A stretch of DNA of 5,038 nt. It comes from Xanthobacteraceae bacterium. Its GTDB lineage: Bacteria > Pseudomonadota > Alphaproteobacteria > Rhizobiales > Xanthobacteraceae. The stretch lies in NCBI GenBank assembly GCA_019746355.1, contig JAIESC010000107.1, forward strand, positions 1-5,038. The letters run 5' to 3'. Both the position numbers and the translations under genes were made by a program. Positions 1-5,038 of this stretch are shown piece by piece. A model generated the notes under the pieces. That model was not told the origin of the DNA. It saw only the letters and a list, made by a program, of their open reading frames with translations, and ran no database searches. Each line of letters begins with the position of its first letter. Positions within the stretch are counted from its first letter, which is position 1.

Positions 1-48
1 CGCGCCGGAGTTGTCCGCCACGTCGAGATTGGTTTGCATCTGAATCAT
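1..48 (-). CDS. rplN: 50S ribosomal protein L14, N-terminal fragment (runs off window start)
   Basis: Only the first 16 codons are present, reading MIQMQTNLDVADNSGA, which matches the highly conserved start of bacterial L14. The gene continues beyond position 1, so its end cannot be judged. L14 binds 23S rRNA on the 50S face that contacts the 30S subunit, where it forms an intersubunit bridge and receives ribosome-silencing factor RsfS (family knowledge). The ATG is at 48-46, preceded by GAGG with a 6-nt spacer (55-58). A second ATG lies three codons in, but the upstream one matches homologues and has the better-spaced Shine-Dalgarno. rplN is normally the first gene of the spc operon. Here it follows rpsQ by 36 nt on the same strand, which suggests co-transcription with the S10 operon. 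Confidence 0.93.
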   Translation of the reverse strand, partial: MIQMQTNLDVADNSGA

Positions 49-71
49 CAGGCGCCTCGCAATTCTTCTTT

Positions 72-84
72 GCGCGTTTCGCGC
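72..84 (-). other. Small perfect hairpin in the rpsQ-rplN gap
   Basis: A perfect 5-bp GC stem with a 3-nt loop (GCGCG-AAA-CGCGC on the transcript strand) lies directly after the rpsQ stop codon, in the 36-nt S10/spc junction. What follows on the transcript is AAAGAAGAATTG, with no U tract, so it does not look like an intrinsic terminator. In GC-rich DNA a stem this short can arise by chance. It might weakly affect mRNA stability or processing between the two operon segments, but that is inference only. Confidence 0.3.
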
Positions 85-420
85 TTAGTTCGCTTTGGAC
101 GTGGCGGCTTCCGCCTTCACGTCCCTTTTCTTTGATTCACGCTTGCCGGTGTCGCCACCGCCGATCACGTCTTCGATCTTCGCGCGCTTCTCGCCCTGGG
201 TGACGATCCAGCGCTTGAGCTTGGAGATCGGCTTGTGCTCCTCGATCCACATCACGTCGCCGACCGAGAACTCGTTCTTCTCGTCGTGCGCGTGGAACTT
301 GTTGGAACGGCGCACGGTCTTCTTCATGACCGGGTGCGTGAAACGGCGCTCGACCCGGACAATCACGGTCTTGTCCTGCTTGTCGCTGACCACCACGCCC
401 TGGAGGGTTCGCTTCGGCAT
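85..420 (-). CDS. rpsQ: 30S ribosomal protein S17 with extended charged C-terminus
   Basis: S17 is a primary 16S rRNA-binding protein of the 30S body with an OB-fold-like core, needed early in 30S assembly. The start [19 protein letters not shown] is typical, and the family signature is visible at residues 54-66 as [13 protein letters not shown], followed by KLKRW. The protein has 111 residues, while most bacterial S17 proteins have about 80-90. The excess is a C-terminal tail (about residues 86-111), Gly-rich then Lys/Arg/Glu/Asp-rich, with 7 basic and 4 acidic residues. The start ATG at 420-418 has AGAGG 5 nt upstream, fused to the rpmC TAA stop (426-432), so translation is probably coupled to rpmC. 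The gene ends with TAA. It is the last gene of the S10 operon, and rplN follows after 36 nt. Confidence 0.96.
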   Translation of the reverse strand: MPKRTLQGVVVSDKQDKTVIVRVERRFTHPVMKKTVRRSNKFHAHDEKNEFSVGDVMWIEEHKPISKLKRWIVTQGEKRAKIEDVIGGGDTGKRESKKRDVKAEAATSKAN

Positions 421-425
421 GAAAT

Positions 426-432
426 CCTCTTA
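426..432 (-). promoter_or_regulatory. rpsQ ribosome binding site fused to the rpmC stop
   Basis: The transcript reads TAAGAGG, where TAA is the rpmC stop codon and AGAGG is the Shine-Dalgarno for rpsQ, 5 nt before its ATG. This arrangement lets ribosomes terminating on rpmC reinitiate on rpsQ, and it supports the rpsQ start at 420. Confidence 0.7.
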
Positions 433-762
433 CTTCCTCTTCGCCTTGGCCCGGGAGGCCAGGCGCGGCTTGGTACGGTTCGATACGGGCGGACGCGGCT
501 TCGGGGTCCGCTTGACGGCGGGACGCTCGGACTTCGTAGCCGTGGGCTTTGCCGCCGGCGCAGTCCCTGCCCGCTTCTGCTTGGCAATCGTCAGCATGCG
601 CGCGATGTCGCGGCGCACCTCGCGCACGCGCGCGGTGTTCTCGAGCTGGCCGGTCGCCCGCTGGAAGCGCAGGTTGAACTGCTCCTTCTTGAGCTTGAGC
701 ACCTCGTCGTCGAGCTGGTCGACGGTCATGGTGCGGGCATCGGAAGCTTTCATGGCCTTCAT
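430..762 (-). CDS. rpmC: 50S ribosomal protein L29 with long basic Pro/Lys/Arg C-terminal tail
   Basis: L29 is a small two-helix hairpin protein at the rim of the 50S exit tunnel next to L23, near where trigger factor and SRP dock (family knowledge). The core, residues 1-66, contains the conserved [20 protein letters not shown] segment, and the family signature fits residues 42-56 ([15 protein letters not shown]). The protein has 110 residues, while typical L29 proteins have about 60-70. The extra part (residues 67-110) is low complexity with 8 Lys, 7 Arg, 8 Pro and only one acidic residue, so it is probably disordered and RNA-binding. The reading frame is open and ends in TAA just before rpsQ, with a 9-nt gap. 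Start choice is uncertain: the ATG at 762 (MKAMKAS) aligns with homologue starts as I recall them, but its GAGG directly abuts it. The ATG at 753 has the same GAGG 9 nt upstream. Confidence 0.95.
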   Translation of the reverse strand: MKAMKASDARTMTVDQLDDEVLKLKKEQFNLRFQRATGQLENTARVREVRRDIARMLTIAKQKRAGTAPAAKPTATKSERPAVKRTPKPRPPVSNRTKPRLASRAKAKRK

Positions 763-767
763 CCTCG
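763..767 (-). promoter_or_regulatory. rpmC ribosome binding site, ambiguous spacing
   Basis: CGAGG on the transcript lies in the 8-nt gap after rplP. It touches the ATG at 762-760 with no spacer, but stands 9 nt before the in-frame ATG at 753-751. By spacing alone the second ATG would be preferred, giving a protein three residues shorter (107 aa). Homologue alignment from memory favours the first. Confidence 0.55.
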
Positions 768-770
768 AAC

Positions 771-1184
771 TTACGCGGCGATCCGCGACACAAAGCGCGT
801 CTTGATCGGCAGCTTGGCAGCGGCGAGCGTCAGCGCCTCCTTGGCGAGATCGACGGAGATGCCGTCGACCTCGAACAGGATGCGGCCAGGCTTGACGCGG
901 CAGACCCAGAGCTCGACCGAGCCTTTGCCCGAGCCCATGCGGACCTCGAGCGGCTTCTTCGACACCGGCACGTCCGGATAGACGCGGATCCAGACCTGCC
1001 CGGCGCGCTTCATATGGCGGGTGAGCGCGCGGCGCGCGGCTTCGATCTGGCGCGCGGTGACGCGATCGGGCTCGACCGCCTTCAGCCCGAACTGGCCGAA
1101 CGCCAAATTCTGTCCACTGGTGGCGAGGCCGTGGATGCGGCCCTTGTGCGCCTTCCGGAACTTGGTTTTCTTCGGCTGCAACAT
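771..1184 (-). CDS. rplP: 50S ribosomal protein L16
   Basis: L16 (uL16) joins late in 50S assembly, contacts the A-site tRNA elbow region and organises the peptidyl-transferase surroundings. The start [19 protein letters not shown] is classic. Both family signatures are present: [12 protein letters not shown] at residues 59-70 and [12 protein letters not shown] at 82-93. Arg82 aligns with E. coli Arg81, which is hydroxylated there by YcfD/RoxA. Whether this organism has that enzyme cannot be told from the window. The length of 137 residues is normal for the family, with no extension. The ATG at 1184-1182 is preceded by AAGAGG with a 7-nt spacer (1192-1197). The gene ends with TAA. The gap to rpsC upstream is 33 nt and to rpmC downstream 8 nt. 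Confidence 0.97.
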   Translation of the reverse strand: MLQPKKTKFRKAHKGRIHGLATSGQNLAFGQFGLKAVEPDRVTARQIEAARRALTRHMKRAGQVWIRVYPDVPVSKKPLEVRMGSGKGSVELWVCRVKPGRILFEVDGISVDLAKEALTLAAAKLPIKTRFVSRIAA

Positions 1185-1217
1185 AACGAAACCTCTTCTT
1201 GTCCTTTGTCCCGCGCC

Positions 1218-1913
1218 TTACGCGTCACGGCGCGGACGGCCGGCCTCGGCCTCGGCGAGGCGCTTATCCTGCGCCATGGAGTCGTGCTCCATGATCTCGC
1301 CCTTGAATATCCAGACCTTGACGCCGCAGGTGCCGTAGGTGGTGAAGGCGGTCGCGACGCCATAGTCGACGTCGGCGCGCAGCGTGTGCAGCGGCACCCG
1401 GCCCTCGCGATACCACTCCATGCGGGCGATTTCGGCGCCGCCGAGACGGCCCGAGCAGTTGATGCGGATGCCCTGGGCGCCAAGCCGCACCGCCGACTGC
1501 ACGGCGCGCTTCATGGCTCTCCGGAAGGCCACGCGGCGCTCGAGCTGCTGGGCGATCGACTCCGCCACCAGCGTCGCGTCGAGCTCGGGCTTCCTGATCT
1601 CGATGATATTGATGACCACGTCGCTCGCGGTGATCTTGGCCACCTGCTTGCGCAGCTTCTCGATGTCGGCGCCCTTCTTGCCGATCACCACGCCGGGCCG
1701 CGCCGAGTGGACCGTCACGCGGCACTTCTTGTGCGGGCGCTCGATCACGATCTTCGACACCGCCGCCTGCTTCAGCGCGGTCATGAGCTCCTTGCGGATC
1801 TTCATGTCCTCGTGCAGCAGCGAGCCGTACTCGTTCTTGCCGGCGAACCAGCGCGAATCCCAGGTCCGGTTGATGCCGAGCCGCAGACCGATCGGATTGA
1901 CCTTCTGACCCAT
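1218..1913 (-). CDS. rpsC: 30S ribosomal protein S3
   Basis: S3 sits on the 30S head at the mRNA entry channel and, with S4 and S5, contributes to mRNA unwinding. It starts [18 protein letters not shown], the standard S3 N-terminus. A type-II KH domain follows, with its GxxG loop at G78-K79-K80-G81 inside [10 protein letters not shown]. The C-terminal S3 domain carries [20 protein letters not shown] at about residues 155-174 and then [12 protein letters not shown]. Its 231 residues are close to the usual 210-240. The last 15 or so residues ([14 protein letters not shown]) are a short charged tail common in alphaproteobacterial S3. The ATG at 1913-1911 has a strong TAAGGAG Shine-Dalgarno that includes the rplV stop codon. 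It ends with TAA, 33 nt before rplP. Confidence 0.97.
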   Translation of the reverse strand: MGQKVNPIGLRLGINRTWDSRWFAGKNEYGSLLHEDMKIRKELMTALKQAAVSKIVIERPHKKCRVTVHSARPGVVIGKKGADIEKLRKQVAKITASDVVINIIEIRKPELDATLVAESIAQQLERRVAFRRAMKRAVQSAVRLGAQGIRINCSGRLGGAEIARMEWYREGRVPLHTLRADVDYGVATAFTTYGTCGVKVWIFKGEIMEHDSMAQDKRLAEAEAGRPRRDA

Positions 1914-1918
1914 GTTAG

Positions 1919-1925
1919 CTCCTTA
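1919..1925 (-). promoter_or_regulatory. rpsC ribosome binding site fused to the rplV stop
   Basis: The transcript reads TAAGGAG, where TAA is the rplV stop and AAGGAG is a near-consensus Shine-Dalgarno 5 nt before the rpsC ATG. It is the strongest ribosome binding site in the window and implies termination-reinitiation coupling between L22 and S3. Confidence 0.8.
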
Positions 1926-2306
1926 AGCCGCTTTGGCCTCGACCTGACGCACGACGATGGTCAGGTTCGCGAACGGCTTCAAAATCTTGCCCATGCGGCC
2001 GCGGCCGCGCGGATGGAAGCGCTTCATCACCAGCGCCTTGCCGACATGCGCCTCGGCGACGATCAACTCGTCGACGTCGAGGTCATGGTTGTTCTCGGCA
2101 TTGGCGATCGCCGACTCCAGGCACTTCCTGACGTCCCTGGCGATCCGCTTCTGCGAGAACTGCAGGTCGGCCAGCGCCGTCGCAACTTTCTTGCCGCGGA
2201 TCAGCTGCGCCACCAGATTGAGCTTCTGCGGCGACACCCGCAGCATGCGGGCGACCGCCTTGGCCTCGTTGTCCGGCAGGTCTCGTTCGCGTGCGCTCTT
2301 GCCCAT
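1923..2306 (-). CDS. rplV: 50S ribosomal protein L22
   Basis: L22 has a globular domain at the tunnel exit and a long beta-hairpin that lines the nascent-peptide tunnel beside L4, at the constriction. The core contains [20 protein letters not shown] (about residues 19-38), which is diagnostic. The hairpin arm spans about residues 86-110 with [16 protein letters not shown]. The MKR triplet whose loss gives macrolide resistance in E. coli (residues 82-84 there) is intact here at 94-96. The length of 127 residues is usual for alphaproteobacteria, which have a somewhat longer N-terminus than E. coli (110 aa). The ATG at 2306-2304 has TGAGG 8 nt upstream (2315-2319) in the 24-nt gap after rpsS. 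It ends with TAA, which doubles as part of the rpsC binding site. Confidence 0.97.
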   Translation of the reverse strand: MGKSARERDLPDNEAKAVARMLRVSPQKLNLVAQLIRGKKVATALADLQFSQKRIARDVRKCLESAIANAENNHDLDVDELIVAEAHVGKALVMKRFHPRGRGRMGKILKPFANLTIVVRQVEAKAA

Positions 2307-2330
2307 GATCGTGTCCTCAAACTGCCGTCA

Positions 2331-2630
2331 TCAACCCGCCGGCGCCGCGGCCGGCTTGCGCGTGGCCTTGCGGTCGGAGGTGTGGCCGTAGAACGTGCGG
2401 GTCGGCGAGAACTCGCCGAACTTGTGACCGACCATCTCCTCGGTGACGTTCACCGGGATGTGCTTCTGGCCGTTGTAGACGCCGAAGGTCAGCCCGACGA
2501 ACTGCGGCAGGATGGTCGAGCGGCGGCTCCAGATCTTGATCATCTCGTGCCGGCCGGACGAGCGCGCGGCATCCGCTTTCTTGAGCAGATAACCGTCGAC
2601 GAACGGGCCTTTCCAAACCGAACGGGACAT
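2331..2630 (-). CDS. rpsS: 30S ribosomal protein S19
   Basis: S19 lies on the 30S head, pairs with S13, and forms a bridge to the 50S subunit near the A-site tRNA. It starts [18 protein letters not shown], the standard N-terminus. The family signature fits residues 53-77, starting [10 protein letters not shown] and ending [11 protein letters not shown], followed by RTFYGH. The 99 residues exceed the usual 91-93 by a short Ala/Pro tail (KPAAAPAG). The ATG at 2630-2628 is preceded by TAAGGA with a 7-nt spacer, and the TAA is the rplB stop. The gene closes with two consecutive in-frame stops, TGA TGA (2333-2328), which is unusual in this operon, where most genes end with a single TAA. Confidence 0.97.
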   Translation of the reverse strand: MSRSVWKGPFVDGYLLKKADAARSSGRHEMIKIWSRRSTILPQFVGLTFGVYNGQKHIPVNVTEEMVGHKFGEFSPTRTFYGHTSDRKATRKPAAAPAG

Positions 2631-2637
2631 GCGGCGT

Positions 2638-2643
2638 TCCTTA
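2638..2643 (-). promoter_or_regulatory. rpsS ribosome binding site fused to the rplB stop
   Basis: TAAGGA on the transcript combines the rplB stop codon with the rpsS Shine-Dalgarno, 7 nt ahead of the ATG. It fixes the S19 start and suggests coupled translation of L2 and S19. Confidence 0.7.
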
Positions 2644-3471
2644 CGATGTCTTCTTGCGAGCGTGGCGGCTCAGCATGATGAACTTCTGGGTGGACTTGTT
2701 CTTGCGGGTCTTCTTGCCCTTGGTCGGGAAGCCCCACGGCGACACCGGATGGCCGCCGCCCTTGGTGCGGCCGCCGTGCGGATGGTCGACCGGGTTCATG
2801 GTGATGCCGCGGTTGTGCGGCATACGGCCCTTCCAGCGCTGACGGCCGGCCTTGCCGATCGTCGTGTTCATGTTGTCGGGGTTCGACACCGCGCCGACGG
2901 TCGCAAGGCAGCGGCCGTGCACCAGGCGCTGCTCCGACGAGTTCAGGCGCAGGATGACGTACTCGCCATCGCGGCCGACGATCTGCGCGTAGGTGCCGGC
3001 CGAGCGCGCGATCTGCCCGCCCTTGCCGATCTTGAGCTCGACATTGTGGACGATGGTGCCGACCGGCATGTTGCCGAGCGGCATGGCATTGCCCGGCTTG
3101 ATGTCGACCTGCTCGCCCGCGACGATGGTGTCGCCGGCCGCAAGCCGCTGCGGCGCGAGGATGTAGGACTGCTCGCCGTCCTTGTACTTCACCAGCGCAA
3201 TGAACGCGGTCCGGTTCGGATCGTACTCGATCCGCTCGACGGTCGCGGACTCCTCGCGGCGCGTGCGCTTGAAGTCGATGACGCGATAGGCCTGCTTGTG
3301 GCCGCCGCCGCGGAAACGGCTGGTGATACGGCCGAGGTTGTTGCGGCCGCCGGTCGAGTTCTGGCCTTCGACCAGGCCCTTCACCGGCTTGCCGGTGTGC
3401 AAGCCGGCACGGTCGACGATCACCAGGTGGCGCTGGCTCGGCGTGGTCGGCTTGTAAGTCTTGAGTGCCAT
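2641..3471 (-). CDS. rplB: 50S ribosomal protein L2
   Basis: L2 is a large, highly conserved 23S rRNA-binding protein near the peptidyl-transferase centre, needed for subunit association and peptidyl-transferase activity. It starts [17 protein letters not shown]. An OB-fold N-terminal RNA-binding domain ([16 protein letters not shown], residues 54-69) is followed by the SH3-like domain. The family signature is at residues 218-229 ([12 protein letters not shown]), running directly into HPHGG at 230-234. His230 aligns with E. coli His229, the residue implicated in function. The C-terminal basic tail [13 protein letters not shown] reaches into rRNA. Its 276 residues are normal. The ATG at 3471-3469 has only a modest AGGG Shine-Dalgarno (3479-3482, 7-nt spacer), 15 nt after rplW. 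It ends with TAA. Confidence 0.98.
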   Translation of the reverse strand: MALKTYKPTTPSQRHLVIVDRAGLHTGKPVKGLVEGQNSTGGRNNLGRITSRFRGGGHKQAYRVIDFKRTRREESATVERIEYDPNRTAFIALVKYKDGEQSYILAPQRLAAGDTIVAGEQVDIKPGNAMPLGNMPVGTIVHNVELKIGKGGQIARSAGTYAQIVGRDGEYVILRLNSSEQRLVHGRCLATVGAVSNPDNMNTTIGKAGRQRWKGRMPHNRGITMNPVDHPHGGRTKGGGHPVSPWGFPTKGKKTRKNKSTQKFIMLSRHARKKTS

Positions 3472-3486
3472 TGTTCTACCCTGCCG

Positions 3487-3786
3487 TTACAGACCGGTGG
3501 TCACGTCGATGCGATGACCCTCTTCGAGGGTCACGACCGCCCGCTTGGTGTCTTGCAGCTCGCCCGGGCGGCCCTTGAAGAAGCGGACCTTGCCCTTGCG
3601 AATGAGCGTGTTGACGCTCTTCACCTTAACGTCGAACAGCTTCTCCACCGCTTCCTTGATCTGCGGCTTGGTCGCGGTGCGCGCGACCTTGAACACGACC
3701 TTGTTGTGCTCGGACGCGGTCGTCGCCTTTTCGGTGATCACCGGAGCGATCACCACGTCGTAGTGGCGCGGATCGGTGGTGCTCAT
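3487..3786 (-). CDS. rplW: 50S ribosomal protein L23
   Basis: L23 forms part of the tunnel-exit rim and is the main docking site for trigger factor, SRP and the translocon. The protein starts [20 protein letters not shown] and has 99 residues, normal for the family. Glu19 in PVITEK aligns with E. coli Glu18, the trigger-factor contact. Conserved features follow: the helix [17 protein letters not shown] (about residues 40-56), VNTLIRKGK, and the family signature KRAVVTLE at 81-88 followed by EGHRIDVT. The ATG at 3786-3784 overlaps the rplD stop as ATGA (4 nt), and GGAGG stands 10 nt upstream inside rplD (3797-3801). The same frame stays open far upstream without a stop, but the overlap and homologue length fix this start. 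It ends with TAA. Confidence 0.97.
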   Translation of the reverse strand: MSTTDPRHYDVVIAPVITEKATTASEHNKVVFKVARTATKPQIKEAVEKLFDVKVKSVNTLIRKGKVRFFKGRPGELQDTKRAVVTLEEGHRIDVTTGL

Positions 3787-4406
3787 TTGAAGCGCGCCTC
3801 CAGCGCATCGACCGCGGCCTTGGTCAGCACGAGCTTGCCGCGGCGCATGATGTCGTAGACGTTGATGCCCTGGATCGGCAGCACGTCGATGTTGGGGATG
3901 TTGCGCGCGGCGTTGCGGAAACCCGCCTCGATCTCCGCGCCGTCGATGATCAGCGCGCCGCTGTGCCAGCCGAGCTTCTCGAAGTTCGCCGCCAGCTGCT
4001 TGGTCTTGGCTTCCTTCACGCTCGCCTTGTCGAGCACGATGATGCCGCCGTCCTTGGCCTTGGCCGAGAGCGCGTGCTTGAGCGCAAGCGCGCGGACCTT
4101 CTTCGGCAAGCCGATCTCGTGGCTGCGGACCACCGGGCCGAACGCACGGCCGCCGCCGCGGAACTGCGGGACGCGGGCCGAGCCGTGACGGGCGCCGCCG
4201 GTGCCCTTCTGCGCGTACATCTTCTTGCCGGTGCGCCAGATATCGGCACGGTTCTTGACCGCATGTGTGCCCGCGCGGCGCTTGGCGAGCTGCCATACGA
4301 CGCAACGCTGGATCAGGTCGGGACGCACCTCGAGACCGAAGATCGCGTCCGAGAGCGTGACCGAGCCGGCTTCCTTGCCGTCGAGCGTGGTGACCTTGAG
4401 ATCCAT
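3783..4406 (-). CDS. rplD: 50S ribosomal protein L4
   Basis: L4 has a globular domain on the 50S surface and a long basic loop that reaches the nascent-peptide tunnel opposite L22. In E. coli and related bacteria L4 also represses the S10 operon through its mRNA leader. That leader lies outside this window, so regulation cannot be judged here. The protein starts [15 protein letters not shown] (207 aa, normal). The tunnel loop runs from about residue 58 to 95 and includes [20 protein letters not shown]. Lys67 aligns with E. coli Lys63, a macrolide-resistance position, and is unchanged. The C-terminal [15 protein letters not shown] is typical. The start ATG overlaps the rplC stop as TGATG. A GTG one codon upstream (4409-4407) is an alternative that would add one residue. 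The gene ends with TGA, overlapping rplW. Confidence 0.97.
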   Translation of the reverse strand: MDLKVTTLDGKEAGSVTLSDAIFGLEVRPDLIQRCVVWQLAKRRAGTHAVKNRADIWRTGKKMYAQKGTGGARHGSARVPQFRGGGRAFGPVVRSHEIGLPKKVRALALKHALSAKAKDGGIIVLDKASVKEAKTKQLAANFEKLGWHSGALIIDGAEIEAGFRNAARNIPNIDVLPIQGINVYDIMRRGKLVLTKAAVDALEARFK

Positions 4407-5038
4407 CACGCACCTTCCTTCGGAGCGTCGGCAGCAGGCGCAGCCTCGGCCTTTGCAGCTTCGGATTTGGCCGGAGCGGCCTCGGCCGCCGGCGCCTTGA
4501 ACTTGCCGGGCTTCGGCAGGTCCTTCGGCGCAGCCTTCTTCACCGCGTCGCGCACGGTGATCCAGCCACCCTTGTGACCGGGCACCGCACCCTCGATCAT
4601 GATCAGCCCGCGCTCGACGTCGGTCTGCACGACGCGGAGGTTGAGCGTGGTCACCCGATCGGTGCCGAGGTGGCCGGGCATCTTCTTGTTCTTGAAGGTC
4701 TTGCCGGGGTCCTGACGGCCGCCGGTCGAACCGATCGAACGATGCGAAACCGACACACCGTGGGAGGCGCGCAGGCCGCCGAAGTTCCAGCGCTTCATGC
4801 CGCCGGCGAAGCCCTTGCCGATGGTGGTGCCGGTGACGTCGACGAACTGGCCGACGATGAAATGGTCGGCGGTGATCTCGGCGCCGACCGGGATCAGCGC
4901 ATCATCGCTGACACGGAATTCCGCGATCGTGCGCTTGGGCTCGACCTTGGCGACGGCGAAACGGCCGCGCTCGGCCTTGCTCACGTTCTTGACCTTGCGG
5001 GTGCCGGCGCCGAGCTGGAGCGCGACATACCCGTCCTT
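4406..5038 (-). CDS. rplC: 50S ribosomal protein L3, C-terminal part (5' end outside window)
   Basis: L3 is an early 50S assembly protein whose loop extends toward the peptidyl-transferase centre. The open frame reaches the window end, and 210 residues are visible, beginning [15 protein letters not shown]. About 40-45 N-terminal residues are missing, judging from homologues. The family signature is at visible residues 60-83, from [13 protein letters not shown] to [10 protein letters not shown]. The central loop [12 protein letters not shown] (104-115) contains Gln109, which aligns with the glutamine methylated by PrmB in E. coli. After KPGKFK the last 29 visible residues are an Ala-rich, Lys/Glu-containing tail (15 Ala). 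A GTG at 4984 could look like a start but lies inside the conserved protein. The gene ends with TGA, overlapping the rplD ATG by 1 nt. Confidence 0.97.
   Translation of the reverse strand, partial: KDGYVALQLGAGTRKVKNVSKAERGRFAVAKVEPKRTIAEFRVSDDALIPVGAEITADHFIVGQFVDVTGTTIGKGFAGGMKRWNFGGLRASHGVSVSHRSIGSTGGRQDPGKTFKNKKMPGHLGTDRVTTLNLRVVQTDVERGLIMIEGAVPGHKGGWITVRDAVKKAAPKDLPKPGKFKAPAAEAAPAKSEAAKAEAAPAADAPKEGA
4413..4420 (-). promoter_or_regulatory. rplD ribosome binding site inside rplC
   Basis: AAGGAAGG on the transcript lies within the last codons of rplC. Its final AAGG is 6 nt before the ATG at 4406 and only 3 nt before the alternative GTG at 4409. This favours the ATG, although the upstream half of the motif would also suit the GTG. 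Confidence 0.65.

Noticed and set aside
72..84. The hairpin after rpsQ as an intrinsic terminator of the S10 operon
   Set aside because: The stem is only 5 bp and is followed on the transcript by an A/G-rich stretch instead of a U tract, and rplN begins 24 nt later.
235..981. A 248-codon plus-strand frame and an overlapping 236-codon one at 95-805
   Set aside because: Both lie antisense to rpsQ, rpmC and rplP. Two competing overlapping frames with biased composition are typical of shadows in GC-rich DNA.
1249..1261. A short inverted repeat GCCTC-GGC-GAGGC near the 3' end of rpsC
   Set aside because: It lies within codons for the Ala/Glu-rich S3 tail and is explained by GC-rich coding sequence. 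It is too short and has no U tract to suggest a terminator or regulatory site.
1014..2678. A 554-codon open frame on the plus strand opposite rpsC, rplV and rpsS
   Set aside because: It is antisense to well-identified ribosomal genes, and its translation is low complexity (Arg/Leu/Ala/Asp/His-rich) with no recognisable domain. Long antisense frames are expected opposite GC-rich genes with strong third-position G/C bias.
2629..3858. A 409-codon open frame on the plus strand opposite rplB and rplW
   Set aside because: It is the antisense shadow of L2 and L23, with similar compositional bias and no recognisable family. It has no gene-like context, since every real gene here is on the minus strand.
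3487..4413. A 308-codon minus-strand frame that would fuse 200 extra residues onto L23
   Set aside because: The upstream part is rplD read out of frame. The L23 start at 3786 is fixed by the ATGA overlap, an upstream GGAGG and the normal family length of 99 residues.
4982..4984. GTG as a possible start of L3, giving a 192-residue protein
   Set aside because: The frame continues upstream to the window edge through [15 protein letters not shown], which is conserved L3 sequence. The gene is simply cut by the window boundary.

Overview
The window is a contiguous stretch of the S10 ribosomal-protein operon running into the start of the spc operon, all on the minus strand. Read 5'->3' along the transcript, from high to low coordinates, the order is rplC (5' end cut off), rplD, rplW, rplB, rpsS, rplV, rpsC, rplP, rpmC, rpsQ and rplN (only the first 16 codons). 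This is the canonical bacterial order with nothing inserted, lost, inverted or frameshifted. Every product was identified from its translated sequence, and most carry the classic signature motif of their family.

The protein sequences look most like alphaproteobacterial homologues, in particular Hyphomicrobiales (Rhizobiales) of the Bradyrhizobium/Rhodopseudomonas kind, as I remember them. Examples are the L4 start [15 protein letters not shown], the L14 start MIQMQTNLDVADNSGA and the L2 core. The DNA is GC-rich, roughly low-to-mid 60s percent by eye. The genus cannot be fixed from this window. The tails on L29 and S17 differ from the Bradyrhizobium and Rhodopseudomonas forms I recall, so a related but distinct lineage is possible.

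Packing is very tight. rplC/rplD overlap by 1 nt (TGATG) and rplD/rplW by 4 nt (ATGA). The other gaps are 8 to 36 nt, and at three junctions the TAA stop is fused to the next gene's Shine-Dalgarno sequence. No non-coding stretch exceeds 36 nt, and no promoter or intrinsic terminator is visible. Transcription therefore probably enters from upstream of the window (rpsJ or earlier) and continues into rplN and the rest of spc.

The genes work together as ribosome parts. L2, L3, L4, L16, L22, L23 and L29 build the 50S peptidyl-transferase surroundings, the exit tunnel and the tunnel-exit rim. S3, S17 and S19 belong to the 30S mRNA entry, body and head. L14 lies at the subunit interface.

I see no novel system here. 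The points most worth a second look are the low-complexity C-terminal tails on several proteins, above all the 44-residue Pro/Lys/Arg tail on L29 and the 26-residue charged tail on S17, which sit in adjacent genes. An ambiguous rpmC start and the unseparated S10/spc junction are lesser points.
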